Shown here piece after piece: positions 47,180 to 55,933 of a stretch of DNA of 64,000 nt; within the stretch, counting starts at the first letter, position 1, and every line of letters begins with the position of its first letter. The notes beneath the pieces were generated by a model, which saw only the letters and a program-made list of their open reading frames with translations, was not told the origin of the DNA and made no database searches. The DNA is taken from the NCBI RefSeq assembly GCF_009758415.1, contig NZ_WQRF01000009.1, positions 1-64,000 of the forward strand, in the 5' to 3' direction. This DNA is from Devosia marina. Lineage in GTDB: Bacteria > Pseudomonadota > Alphaproteobacteria > Rhizobiales > Devosiaceae. A program made the translations under genes and the position numbers.

Positions 47180-47539
47180 ATGCCGCATTCGCCTGACCTG
47201 ATCTACAAGATCGCCACCAGCGCCAGCTATGCCCAGGCGCGCGAGACGGGCCATTATGCGGGCACGCCGATCGATGCGGCCGATGGCTACATGCATTTTT
47301 CCACCGCCGCGCAACTGTCCGAAACCCTGCGCCTGCATTTCAAGGGTGAGACAGACCTGGTCCTGCTGGCGGTGCGCACGGCCGATCTTGACGAAAACCT
47401 GGTTTGGGAACCGTCCCGCGGTGGGCAGCTCTTTCCCCATCTCTACGCCGGGCCGCTCAATCTGACCTGTGTCGCTTGGGAAGCGTCCATCAGCGTCGAT
47501 GCGAACGGAAACTGCACGCTGCCGGAGGCTGTTCGATGA
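47180..47539 (+). CDS. DUF952 family protein
   Basis: A 119-residue protein matching DUF952, a small beta-barrel-like domain: LIYKIATSASYAQARETGHYAGTPIDAADGYMHFSTAAQLSETLRLHFKGETDLVLLAVRTADLDENLVWEPSRGGQLFPHLYAGPL. The HFS and FPHLYG-like residues suggest a small-molecule or ADP-ribose-type pocket, but no reaction is established. It is translationally coupled to pyrD (ATGA overlap), an arrangement I recall as common in alphaproteobacteria. ATG 47180 is chosen over an in-frame GTG 6 bases earlier. Confidence 0.85.
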   Translation: MPHSPDLIYKIATSASYAQARETGHYAGTPIDAADGYMHFSTAAQLSETLRLHFKGETDLVLLAVRTADLDENLVWEPSRGGQLFPHLYAGPLNLTCVAWEASISVDANGNCTLPEAVR

Positions 47540-48642
47540 TCTTTTCCGCCTTTTCGCCCCTTCTGCGCAATGCTGGCCTGGCCAATCTGACGCGCGATGC
47601 CTTGCTGCGCATGGACCCCGAAACCGCTCACGCCGCCACCATCACCGCGCTCCGCATGGGCCTTGCCCCACAACAGGAACATGCCGATCCGCCGGAATTG
47701 GCCACCACCCTTTGCGGCATCGAGCTGAAGAACCCTATCGGCATGGCGGCCGGCTTTGACAAGAACGCCGAAGTGCCACGCCCCCTGGCGCTGATGGGCT
47801 TTGGCATGGTCGAGATTGGCACGGTGACGCCGCGCCCCCAATCGGGCAATGCCAAGCCGCGCCTGTTCCGCGTTGGTGCCGCCGAGGGTGTCATCAACCG
47901 CATGGGTTTCAACAATGAAGGCCATGAAGCCGCCTTTGCGCGCCTCAAGGGCCTGCGCGTGCCCGCAGCACTCGGCGTCAATATCGGCGCCAACAAGGAC
48001 AGCGAGGATTTCGTTGCCGACTATGTGCTGGGCGTGAACCGCTTTGCCAATCTGGCCGACTACCTCACCGTCAACATTTCCTCGCCCAATACGCCGGGGC
48101 TGAGAAACCTGCAGACCGACGAGGCCTTGCGCCGCCTGCTGGGTGAAGTGCTTGCCGCCCGCGCCAAGGCAAAGACCCGCGTGCCGGTGCTGCTCAAGAT
48201 CGCGCCTGATCTCGACGAGGCCGGCATGGACGCTATCGCCCGGGTCATACTCGAGACCGATCTCGACGGGTTGATCGTTTCCAACACCACCATTTCCCGC
48301 GATCCCGTCGCAGGCATGGAACATGCCGAGGAAACCGGCGGCCTTTCCGGCAAGCCGCTTTTCGCCCTCTCGACCCAGCGCCTCGCCCAAATGCGCCAGC
48401 GCGTGGGGGCGCTGCCCATCGTCGGGGTCGGCGGCATTCATTCGCCGCAATCGGCGCTGGCCAAGCTCGAAGCGGGCGCTAACGCGATCCAGCTCTATTC
48501 GGCGCTGGTCTTTGGCGGCCTCGATCTGCTTGAGCGCATCAAGCGCGGCCTCGTCGCCGGTGTGCGCTCTGCCGGCAAGAAGAACATTACCGAACTGGTG
48601 GGAACGCGGACGACCGAGTGGAGCTCAGGCCGGGCTGAATAG
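47536..48642 (+). CDS. pyrD: dihydroorotate dehydrogenase (quinone), class 2
   Basis: A 368-residue membrane-associated flavoenzyme that oxidises dihydroorotate to orotate with quinone. The N-terminal amphipathic tail (LRNAGLANLTRDALLRMDPETAHAATITALRMG) is the class 2 hallmark. FMN and substrate segments include NPIGMAAGFDKNAEVPRPL, VINRMGFNNEG, and NISSPNTPGLRNLQ with the catalytic serine, then GLIVSNTTISR and GAIQLYSALVFGG-like residues near the end. It starts inside the DUF952 stop and overlaps the convergent MATE gene by 18 bases. Confidence 0.94.
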   Translation: MIFSAFSPLLRNAGLANLTRDALLRMDPETAHAATITALRMGLAPQQEHADPPELATTLCGIELKNPIGMAAGFDKNAEVPRPLALMGFGMVEIGTVTPRPQSGNAKPRLFRVGAAEGVINRMGFNNEGHEAAFARLKGLRVPAALGVNIGANKDSEDFVADYVLGVNRFANLADYLTVNISSPNTPGLRNLQTDEALRRLLGEVLAARAKAKTRVPVLLKIAPDLDEAGMDAIARVILETDLDGLIVSNTTISRDPVAGMEHAEETGGLSGKPLFALSTQRLAQMRQRVGALPIVGVGGIHSPQSALAKLEAGANAIQLYSALVFGGLDLLERIKRGLVAGVRSAGKKNITELVGTRTTEWSSGRAE

Positions 48643-49968
48643 TCCGGCTTTCTTGCGCTCCAGCGCCCACCAGTAGATCGCCCCGCGCGCCAGAAACCAG
48701 CTATGCATGGCGGCCCACAACCCCCAATTGCCCCAGTCGCGCAGCAAGAGCGCCACACCGACAAACACCACCAGCGACGCGATCATGCCATTGCGCATCA
48801 CCACATTCTGCGTCGTCCCGATCAGGATGCCGTCATAGACAAAAGCCGGCATGAAGCTGAGTGCACACAGCGCAGCCACTGGCAGGAAGGTCAATGCCTG
48901 GGCCCGCACCTCTGCATTCGTGGTCATGAAATTGATGACCCAAGGCCCGCCCAGATACCAGGCCGCGCCCAGCCCTAGAGCAATGAACAGTCCCCAGATC
49001 ATCGAGAGCCTGTAGGCCTGGTCATAGGCGGGCCGCCAATTGGCACCCACCGCCTTGCCGGTCAACTGCTCGGCAGCTTGCGCAATGCCATCAAGGAAGA
49101 AGCCGACCACCATCAATAGGTTGAGCAGCACGGCATTGGCCGCCAGCGCCACTTCGCCCATGCGCGAGCCCTGGGCGGCGAACCAGCCATAGGCGCCCAT
49201 CAGCGCCATCGAGCGGATCATCAGGTCCCGGCTGAGGCCGAACATGCGCCGCACAGCGGCGGCGTCCCCAAGCTCGCCTGGCGCAATGCGTGAGAACAGG
49301 CTCGCTACGCCGCCATAGTGCCGCACCATAATGCTCAGTCCCAGAAGGGCCGAGACGATCTGACCCAATAGCGTCCCGGCGGCAGCGCCTGCCACGCCCC
49401 AGCCCAGTCCATAGACCAAGCCGATGCTGCAGATGATATTGATGCCGTGCAGCAGCAATTGCAGCATCATGCCGGTGCGGGCGGCTGCCCGCCCGTAGAA
49501 CCAGCCCAGCAGGGCAAAATTGACCAGTGAAAATGGCGCTGACCAGATCCGGACGAAGAAGTAATCGGCCAATGCGCTCGCAACACTGGTCTCTGGGGCC
49601 AGCAGCGCATTGGCGGCCCAGAGGATCGGAAAGGCCAGCGCGATGACGGCCAGCCCGACCGCCACGGCGATGATCAGGGCCCGAGAAACATGCAGTAATC
49701 CGTCCCGCGGATCGCGTGCGCCCACCGATTGCGCCACGAGCCCCGCCGTGCCGATGCGCAGGAAGTAGGCCATCGAGAACACGAAATCGAACACCAATGC
49801 GCCCAGCACCAGCCCGCCCAGCAGCGCCGCATCGCCCAGCCGTCCGACGACGGTAATGTCCACCAGCCCCACCACCGGTTCGGTGATGAAGGCAATCGAA
49901 GCGGGCAGGGCAATGGACCAGACGTCGCGGCTGCGCACGTCAAAGGGGAACTGCAGACGGGTTGTCAT
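48625..49968 (-). CDS. MATE-family multidrug/metabolite efflux transporter
   Basis: A 447-residue inner-membrane antiporter with about twelve hydrophobic segments in two MatE halves: IALPASIAFITEPVVGLVDITVVGRLGDAALLGGLVLGALVFDFVFSMAYFLRIGTAGLVAQSVGA in the first and a matching ALAANAVLLNLLMVVGFFLDGIAQAAEQLTGKAVGA in the second. It resembles the DinF-like branch. Export of cationic drugs or metabolites coupled to H+ or Na+ is the family role; the substrate here is unknown. Confidence 0.9.
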   Translation of the reverse strand: MTTRLQFPFDVRSRDVWSIALPASIAFITEPVVGLVDITVVGRLGDAALLGGLVLGALVFDFVFSMAYFLRIGTAGLVAQSVGARDPRDGLLHVSRALIIAVAVGLAVIALAFPILWAANALLAPETSVASALADYFFVRIWSAPFSLVNFALLGWFYGRAAARTGMMLQLLLHGINIICSIGLVYGLGWGVAGAAAGTLLGQIVSALLGLSIMVRHYGGVASLFSRIAPGELGDAAAVRRMFGLSRDLMIRSMALMGAYGWFAAQGSRMGEVALAANAVLLNLLMVVGFFLDGIAQAAEQLTGKAVGANWRPAYDQAYRLSMIWGLFIALGLGAAWYLGGPWVINFMTTNAEVRAQALTFLPVAALCALSFMPAFVYDGILIGTTQNVVMRNGMIASLVVFVGVALLLRDWGNWGLWAAMHSWFLARGAIYWWALERKKAGLFSPA

Positions 49969-50069
49969 CGAATGGGCTCTGAGTGAACGACACTCAGTTC
50001 ATAGCATTCCGGGAGGCCAAGAAAAGCCCGGCTTGTCCTGACTGCCTGGCAGCCCTACGCTCGCTCTAC

Positions 50070-50777
50070 CTATCCGCTCACTTCCAGCTCGAACACGACA
50101 TCGGCCCGCTCCCGTGAGCTTTCGACGAGGTCATAGTTGGGCAGGTCATTGCGCTCGATATGCGCCTTGTTGCGCTCGGCGGTAAACAGCCCTTCCTCGC
50201 CATGGCGCTTCATCAGCCGCTCCCGCACGGTGTCGCGCGGCACATGGACGAACACGGCATAGTCCAGTTGCGCCTTCACCCCGGCCCACGGCCCCTCGGT
50301 CAACAGCAGGTAATTGCCCTCCACCACCAACACCCGCACTTCCGGATCAACGGTAAAGGCATCGTCCACTGTGTCCTCGATCTTCCGGCTATAGCCCGGA
50401 CCATTCACCGCCTCCCGCGCATGCTTGAGATGGTGCAGGAAACTGACAAACGCCGCCCCCTCAAAGGTGTGCGGCGCCCCCTTGAATTCGGTCTGCCCCA
50501 TGGCTTCGATCTTGGCATGCTTCATATGGAAGCCGTCCATCGGCACCAGCGCCGAACTGCCGGGCCTGACTGCGTTGAGCATTGCGACAAGCTCGGCGGC
50601 CAAAGTCGATTTGCCCGTGCCAGGTCCGCCGGCAATGCCGATGGCGATGCGCTTGCCGTCCGCCTGGCTTTCCATTTCCAGGATATGTGGCATCAGCCGG
50701 GACAGCATTTCTGTCGGTGTGAGACGGATGGTTTCGGGCACGTCCGCTTCCTCCTTGGTAACTTCGACTGCGATCAT
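50070..50777 (-). CDS. P-loop kinase of the FrcK/uridine kinase-PanK type
   Basis: A 235-residue kinase with Walker A GIAGGPGTGKST near residue 45, the lid/Walker B area VLVVEGNYLLL, MDGFHMKHAKIEAMGQTEFKGAPHTFEGAAF as the substrate loop, and VHVPRDTVRERLMKRHGEEGL. This is the pattern of nucleoside/nucleotide kinase-family proteins that include FrcK, encoded with the fructose transporter in Sinorhizobium. frcBCA in this window lacks frcK, so this gene 12 kb away may supply it. ATG 50777 is preferred; open frame upstream has no family similarity. Confidence 0.78.
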   Translation of the reverse strand: MIAVEVTKEEADVPETIRLTPTEMLSRLMPHILEMESQADGKRIAIGIAGGPGTGKSTLAAELVAMLNAVRPGSSALVPMDGFHMKHAKIEAMGQTEFKGAPHTFEGAAFVSFLHHLKHAREAVNGPGYSRKIEDTVDDAFTVDPEVRVLVVEGNYLLLTEGPWAGVKAQLDYAVFVHVPRDTVRERLMKRHGEEGLFTAERNKAHIERNDLPNYDLVESSRERADVVFELEVSG

Positions 50778-50810
50778 ATAGGGTTTGAACTGATTTGCAG
50801 CAGGTGATCC

Positions 50811-53297
50811 TTGGCGCCGCACCTCCCACTGATCATCGATGACTGGTTCACCGCCCGTGGTTGGACCCCGCGTGCCCATCAGCGCGACGTGCTTGCCTCG
50901 TATCAGGCCGGCGCCAGTCAATTGCTGATCGCGCCGACCGGCGCCGGCAAGACGCTAGCCGGGTTCCTGCCCACCCTCACCGACCTGGTCGATGGACAGT
51001 TCGAAGGCCTGCACACCCTCTATATCTCTCCGCTCAAGGCACTGGCGGTCGATGTGCAGCGCAATCTGTCCACCCCCATCGCCGAAATGGGCCTGCCTAT
51101 CCGCGTCGAAACCCGCACCGGCGACACCTCCGCGGCCAAGCGCGCCCGCCAGCGGGTCAAGCCACCCCAGGTGCTGCTGACCACGCCCGAGCAGTTGGCA
51201 CTGCTGATCTCGCATCCCTACGCCGAATTGATGTTTGGCACCCTGCGCCGCGTTGTGCTCGACGAACTCCACGCGCTGGTCACCTCCAAGCGTGGCGAGT
51301 TGCTGTCCCTCGGCCTGGCGCGCCTGGCCCGGCTGGCCCCGGACATGCGGATCACTGCGCTCTCGGCCACCATCGCCCAACCGGAGATGTTGCGTGACTG
51401 GATCGCCCAGCCGCTGCCGCAGCGTCGCACCGATCTTCTACACATGGCCGGTGGTGCGCCACCCGAGCTCTCCATTCTCCAGACCCAGGAGCGGCTGCCT
51501 TGGGCTGGCCATTCCGCCGTCTATGCCCATCGAGAGCTTTACGAGACAATCCAGCGGCACAAGACCACGCTGCTGTTCGTCAATACTCGCTCACAGGCCG
51601 AAATGCTGTTCCAGGGCCTCTGGGACATCAATGACGACATGCTGCCCATCGCCCTGCATCACGGCTCGCTCTCGGTCGAACAGCGGCGCAAGGTGGAGGC
51701 CGCCATGGCGTCGGGCAAGCTCAAGGCCGTGGTCTGTACCTCCACGCTCGACCTCGGCATCGACTGGGGCGACGTCGACCTCGTTGTGCAGGTCGGCGCC
51801 CCAAAAGGCTCCTCGCGCATGCTGCAGCGCATCGGCCGCGCCAATCACCGGCTTGATGATCCCTCGCGGGCCCTGCTGGTGCCCTCCAATCGTTTCGAAG
51901 TGCTCGAATGCGAAGCGGCGGTGGAAGCCGTGGCCGAAGGCCATCAGGATAGCGAAGACCCCATGCCCGGCGGCTATGACGTGCTGGCCCAGCACGTTCT
52001 GGGCATGGCCTGCGCCGAACCCTTCCTGGCAAACGACCTCTATGCCGAAGTCACCTGCGCCTGGCCCTATCGCGACCTCACCCGCGAAAAATTCGACAAG
52101 GTGCTCGATTTCGTCGCCACCGGTGGCTACGCCCTGCGCGCCTATGAGCGCTATGCCCGCCTCAAGCAGAACCCGGACGGCAAATGGCGGCATTCCCATC
52201 CGCAGGTCGCCCAGCAATATCGGCTCAATATCGGCACCATCATCGAAGAGCCCATGGTGCGTGTCCGCCTGGTCCGTGCCCGTGGCCAGAAGCACGGCCG
52301 CACCACCGGCCCCATCGGCGCTGGCGGGCGCGTTCTGGGTGAAATGGAGGAATACTTCTTCGGCACGCTCTCTTTGGGCGATACCTTCATGTTCGGTGGT
52401 GAAATCGTCGCTTTTGAGGGCATGAAAGACAACGAGGCCTTTGTCTCCCGCGCTTTCTCGAAGGACCCGAAAATTCCCTCCTACATGGGCGGCAAGTTCC
52501 CGCTCTCGACCTATTTGGCCGAGCGCGTGCGCCGCATTATGGATAGTCCCGGCGAGTGGCCAAAACTGCCCGATCAGGTCAGCGACTGGCTGCGCCTTCA
52601 GCGTGACCTGTCAGTGCTGCCGCGCCGCGATAGCCTGCTGGTCGAAACCTTCCCGCGTGGCACCAATAACTTCCTGGTCTGTTACCCCTTTGAAGGCCGC
52701 CTCGCCCACCAGACCCTTGGTATGCTGCTCACTCGAAGGCTTGAACGCATGCGCGCCCGGCCACTCGGCTTCGTCGCCTCCGAATATGCGCTGGCCATCT
52801 GGGGTCTGGGCGATCTATCCGCGCTGATCCGCACCAACCGGCTTTCCCTCGACGAGCTCTTTTCCGAGGACATGCTGGGCGATGATCTGGAAGCCTGGCT
52901 CGATGAAAGCGCGCTGATGAAGCGCACTTTCCGCAACTGCGCCATCATCGCAGGGCTGATCGAGCGGCGTCATCCCGGCAAGGAAAAGACCGGGCGCCAG
53001 ATCACCATGAGCTCGGACATCATCTACGACGTGCTCTACCAGCACGAACCGGACCATATCCTGATCGAGGCCACCCGCCGCGACGCCGCCCGCGGCCTGC
53101 TCGATATCGAACGATTGGGCCAGATGCTCGCCCGCATCCGCCACCACATCGTTCACAAGCCGCTGCATCAGATCTCCCCGCTCGCCGTGCCCGTCATGCT
53201 CGATATCGGCAAGGAACCCATTTTCGGTGAAGCACGGGAATCAGCTATGTCTGATGCAGCGGACGAATTGATCCGCGAAGCCTTGGGTGAACGATGA
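50811..53297 (+). CDS. ligase-associated DNA damage response DEXH-box helicase (Lhr-like)
   Basis: An 828-residue superfamily 2 helicase. The N-terminal RAHQRDVLASYQ Q-motif, Walker A LIAPTGAGKTLAG, VVLDELHAL (DEXH box), SAT motif ALSATIAQPE, and helicase-C features TSTLDLGIDWGDVDLVVQVGAPKGSSRMLQRIGRANHR are all visible, followed by a winged-helix/Lhr-core region. The length matches the Lhr-type helicase encoded with PdeM and an ATP-dependent ligase in bacterial repair clusters. The start is TTG 50811 with AGGTGA a few bases upstream. It is followed by pdeM after a 105-bp gap holding a REP-like repeat. Confidence 0.9.
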   Translation: MAPHLPLIIDDWFTARGWTPRAHQRDVLASYQAGASQLLIAPTGAGKTLAGFLPTLTDLVDGQFEGLHTLYISPLKALAVDVQRNLSTPIAEMGLPIRVETRTGDTSAAKRARQRVKPPQVLLTTPEQLALLISHPYAELMFGTLRRVVLDELHALVTSKRGELLSLGLARLARLAPDMRITALSATIAQPEMLRDWIAQPLPQRRTDLLHMAGGAPPELSILQTQERLPWAGHSAVYAHRELYETIQRHKTTLLFVNTRSQAEMLFQGLWDINDDMLPIALHHGSLSVEQRRKVEAAMASGKLKAVVCTSTLDLGIDWGDVDLVVQVGAPKGSSRMLQRIGRANHRLDDPSRALLVPSNRFEVLECEAAVEAVAEGHQDSEDPMPGGYDVLAQHVLGMACAEPFLANDLYAEVTCAWPYRDLTREKFDKVLDFVATGGYALRAYERYARLKQNPDGKWRHSHPQVAQQYRLNIGTIIEEPMVRVRLVRARGQKHGRTTGPIGAGGRVLGEMEEYFFGTLSLGDTFMFGGEIVAFEGMKDNEAFVSRAFSKDPKIPSYMGGKFPLSTYLAERVRRIMDSPGEWPKLPDQVSDWLRLQRDLSVLPRRDSLLVETFPRGTNNFLVCYPFEGRLAHQTLGMLLTRRLERMRARPLGFVASEYALAIWGLGDLSALIRTNRLSLDELFSEDMLGDDLEAWLDESALMKRTFRNCAIIAGLIERRHPGKEKTGRQITMSSDIIYDVLYQHEPDHILIEATRRDAARGLLDIERLGQMLARIRHHIVHKPLHQISPLAVPVMLDIGKEPIFGEARESAMSDAADELIREALGER

Positions 53298-53305
53298 CCC
53301 TCTTG

Positions 53306-53356
53306 TTCTTCTCCCACTCGGGGGAAAGCTGTGCGTAGTGCCGGATGAGAGGGATG
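53306..53356 (+). repeat. REP-like intergenic palindrome, copy 3
   Basis: TTCTTCTCCC-ACTCGGGGGAAAG, then CTGTGCGTAGTGCCGGATGAGAGGG. It has a CTCCC/GGGGG-type hairpin and the GCCGGATGAGAGGG tail seen in copy 2. It fills most of the 105-bp gap between the helicase and pdeM. Confidence 0.65.
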
Positions 53357-53402
53357 CTTCACAACGCTCCGGCGGCATGAATTTCGTGGACTGCATACCC
53401 AT

Positions 53403-54110
53403 ATGAACAACGCTGCCCTTGCCGATCCCATTCCGGAAACGCCCGTGCTTCGCTTTGCCGGCCACAATTTCGAGCCTCTGCCCTCCGGCGCGCTGTACTG
53501 GCGCGCCCGGCAAACTTTGCTTGTGGCTGACCTGCATTTCGAAAAGATGGCCAGCTTTGCCCGGCGCGGCCAGATGCTGCCGCCTTACGACACGGCGATG
53601 ACGCTGAAGCGGCTGGAGGCCGATCTGCGACGCACCGGCGCGCGTGAACTTCTCTCATTGGGCGACAGTTTCCATCGTCCGGACTCCGCGTCACTGCTGA
53701 CGCCGGCCGATCGCGTGCGGCTCGACGCCCTCACCGAGGCCGTTGCCTGCACCTGGCTGTCCGGCAATCACGATCCGATCCCCCACGTCATTGGCGGCAC
53801 CTGCCTGCCCGCGCTTGAGCTGGAAGGTCTGCTATTCTCTCACGAGCCCAGGAAAGGGCGCACGGGTCTTGTTTCGGGTCATCTGCATCCGGCCGCCCGC
53901 ATCGCCATGAATGGCCGCGCCACGCGAAAACCCTGTTTCGTGCATGACAACCGCCTGCTGATCCTGCCCGCCTATGGCGCCTCCACTGGCGCCCTCAATA
54001 TCCTCTCGCCAGCCTTTGCCGGTCTTTTCCACTGGCCGGCTCTGGAAGTGGTCATGCTGGGCCGCGACCGTACCTATCCCGTGCCGGTCAAGCGCCTGGT
54101 GGGCGGCTAG
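53403..54110 (+). CDS. pdeM: ligase-associated DNA damage response endonuclease PdeM
   Basis: A 235-residue calcineurin-like metallo-phosphoesterase. Metal-binding motifs appear in order: LVADLHFEK, LLSLGDSFHRPD, WLSGNHDPI, LFSHEPRKG and VSGHLHPAARI. PdeM is the nuclease partner of the Lhr-like helicase in clusters that also encode an ATP-dependent DNA ligase and an exonuclease; neither of those is within this window. Its stop overlaps the convergent TIGR02186 gene by four bases. Confidence 0.9.
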   Translation: MNNAALADPIPETPVLRFAGHNFEPLPSGALYWRARQTLLVADLHFEKMASFARRGQMLPPYDTAMTLKRLEADLRRTGARELLSLGDSFHRPDSASLLTPADRVRLDALTEAVACTWLSGNHDPIPHVIGGTCLPALELEGLLFSHEPRKGRTGLVSGHLHPAARIAMNGRATRKPCFVHDNRLLILPAYGASTGALNILSPAFAGLFHWPALEVVMLGRDRTYPVPVKRLVGG

Positions 54111-54868
54111 CGCCGGAACAATACCCCGCCCAGCCAGCCGGTGAACAGCGCCAGGGCGACGCAGGCCAGCCCATAGAGCAGCGGATATTGTGTGGCAGAA
54201 AGCGCTACGAAGCGCTCGAAATCGATCTTGCGCACGGCAAATCCGTCTGACTTGCGCGCGACGATTTCGCCATCCTTGAACACATAAGTCTGGGCGATAT
54301 AGGGCCCCGGCGGCGCATTGCTCGGCAGGGTCAATTGTGCCGAATAAAAGCTCTCCGAATGGAACAGCACGCCGTTCTCCTGCACGCCGAACAGGTCTTG
54401 CTCGCTCATCAGGCGGATCAGTTCATGCCCGAAGTTCAGCGTCTGCCACCACCCGGCCGGATTGGGCGAAATGGCGTGGGACTCGGGCAGGATATAGTTG
54501 GTGGTCAGCGTGTTCACATCGGTAATGTCGCGCAGCCTCGTGCTGGCCAGCACGTGGAAATAACTCGGAAAGCCCTTGAACTCGACCTGCTCGGTATTGA
54601 GCCAGACGCCGAAATTATTGGTCTTCTTCCGCGCCACCCGGTCCTGTGTCGGTCCGACAACGACCACCACGACATGAAACGGGCCTTCGACGAATTTTTG
54701 CTCTGCACCCGCATCGGGAGCGATGGTGCCGAAAAAGGTCAGCCGCTCACCATCAAAGCTGGATGTGATCTGCACCGTTTCGGTCGAAACGCTCGAGAAC
54801 AGGCGCTCCGCTCCCGCCGGCAGGACCAGGCACACAATGGCGAAAAGGGCGAGTGCAAACCGGATCAT
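54107..54868 (-). CDS. TIGR02186 family membrane-anchored protein
   Basis: A 253-residue protein with an N-terminal signal sequence (RFALALFAIVCLVLPAGA-ER) and a C-terminal membrane anchor (LLYGLACVALALFTGWLGGVLFRR). The extracytoplasmic part begins LFSSVSTETVQITSSFDGERLTFFGTI and contains VVVVGPTQDRVARKKTNNFGVWLNTEQVEF, the conserved core of TIGR02186. This family is regularly encoded with TauE/SafE-type exporters in alphaproteobacteria, as here, where its start overlaps the exporter's stop (ATGA). A role with sulfur-compound export is inferred. Confidence 0.85.
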   Translation of the reverse strand: MIRFALALFAIVCLVLPAGAERLFSSVSTETVQITSSFDGERLTFFGTIAPDAGAEQKFVEGPFHVVVVVVGPTQDRVARKKTNNFGVWLNTEQVEFKGFPSYFHVLASTRLRDITDVNTLTTNYILPESHAISPNPAGWWQTLNFGHELIRLMSEQDLFGVQENGVLFHSESFYSAQLTLPSNAPPGPYIAQTYVFKDGEIVARKSDGFAVRKIDFERFVALSATQYPLLYGLACVALALFTGWLGGVLFRR

Positions 54869-55791
54869 GGCGCCACACTCGTCACCGCCATGGAGAACAC
54901 ATCATCGGGCGTCAGCACCAGCGATAGCCCGAAGCGGATGGCCACGGCCAGCACCAGCAGCGCCAACAGGCCACGCAATTGCTCCCCGCGCAGATGCATG
55001 CCGGCCGCCGCGCCGAACTGAGCCCCGGCCACGCCGCCCACCATCAGACAGAAGGCCAGCAAGATATCCACGCTCTGGCTCTGTACCGCATGCAGCACAG
55101 TGGTTGCAGCCATCATGGCGACCACCTGCGCCAGCGAGGTGCCGATCACCACAGAGCCGGGAACGCGCAGCAGATAAACCAGCGCCGGCACCATGATGAA
55201 GCCGCCGCCAATGCCCAGCAGCGACCCGACAAAGCCGATGAACAACCCGATCAGCAGCACCGGGAGCACGCTGATATAGAGCCGGCTTTTCTTGAAGCGC
55301 ACACGCCAGGGCAGGCCATGAATCCAGTTGTGCTGATTGGCCTGACGCTCGCGCACCACCACGCCCTGGCGGCGCTTGAGCAGCGCGCGCACCGATTCTT
55401 GCAGCATCAGCACGCCGACAAAGCCGAGCAGCACCAGGAAACCCAGCGAGATGACGAGGTCGAGTTGGCCCGCTTCGCGCAACAGGTCGAAGGCCGCCAC
55501 GCCGCCAAACGCGCCCACAATGCCCGAAAGTACCAGATACATCGCCAGGTGCAGATCAACGCCGCCACGCCGGTAGTGGCTGAGCGCCCCCGAGGTCGAT
55601 GCCGCCACTACCTGTCCGGTCACCGAGGCCACCGCCACCGCCGTCGGTACGCCCGAAAAGATCAGCAGCGGCGTCAGCAGAAACCCGCCGCCCACGCCGA
55701 ACAGACCCGACAAAAAGCCGACGGCCCCTCCGATCCCCACGAGAAAGAAGAGGTTCACGGAAAGCTCGGCTATTGGCAGATAGATCTGCAA
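54865..55791 (-). CDS. TauE/SafE family sulfite exporter-like permease (TTG start)
   Basis: A 308-residue membrane protein with about eight hydrophobic segments and the two glycine-rich repeats of the family: GGAVGFLSGLFGVGGGFLLTPLLIFSGVP and GFVGSLLGIGGGFIMVPALVYLLRVP. Homologues I know begin QIYLPIAE, which places the start at the TTG at 55791; frame extending to an ATG at 55881 would add a soluble stretch and has no family support. The ribosome-binding site is weak (GGGACC). It is coupled to the TIGR02186 gene. Sulfite or organosulfonate export is the family-level guess. Confidence 0.82.
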   Translation of the reverse strand: MQIYLPIAELSVNLFFLVGIGGAVGFLSGLFGVGGGFLLTPLLIFSGVPTAVAVASVTGQVVAASTSGALSHYRRGGVDLHLAMYLVLSGIVGAFGGVAAFDLLREAGQLDLVISLGFLVLLGFVGVLMLQESVRALLKRRQGVVVRERQANQHNWIHGLPWRVRFKKSRLYISVLPVLLIGLFIGFVGSLLGIGGGFIMVPALVYLLRVPGSVVIGTSLAQVVAMMAATTVLHAVQSQSVDILLAFCLMVGGVAGAQFGAAAGMHLRGEQLRGLLALLVLAVAIRFGLSLVLTPDDVFSMAVTSVAP

Positions 55792-55874
55792 GACCAGGGT
55801 CCCGTAATTAGGTGTTACGGGCCATCGTACAGGACGGTCCGTCAATAAGTGGTAAGGCCCGGCGCGAACGGGCA

Positions 55875-55908
55875 AAAACATTATGGCCCGGGCTTACGTC
55901 CGGGCCAT
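55875..55908 (-). terminator. intrinsic terminator downstream of the PodJ-like gene
   Basis: On the minus strand the arms ATGGCCCGG (55908-55900) and CCGGGCCAT (55891-55883) form a 9-bp stem followed by AATGTTTTTG. It begins 25 bases after the stop of the PodJ-like gene. Confidence 0.75.
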
Positions 55909-55933
55909 GACGCTGTCAAATGATGAGACCAAA

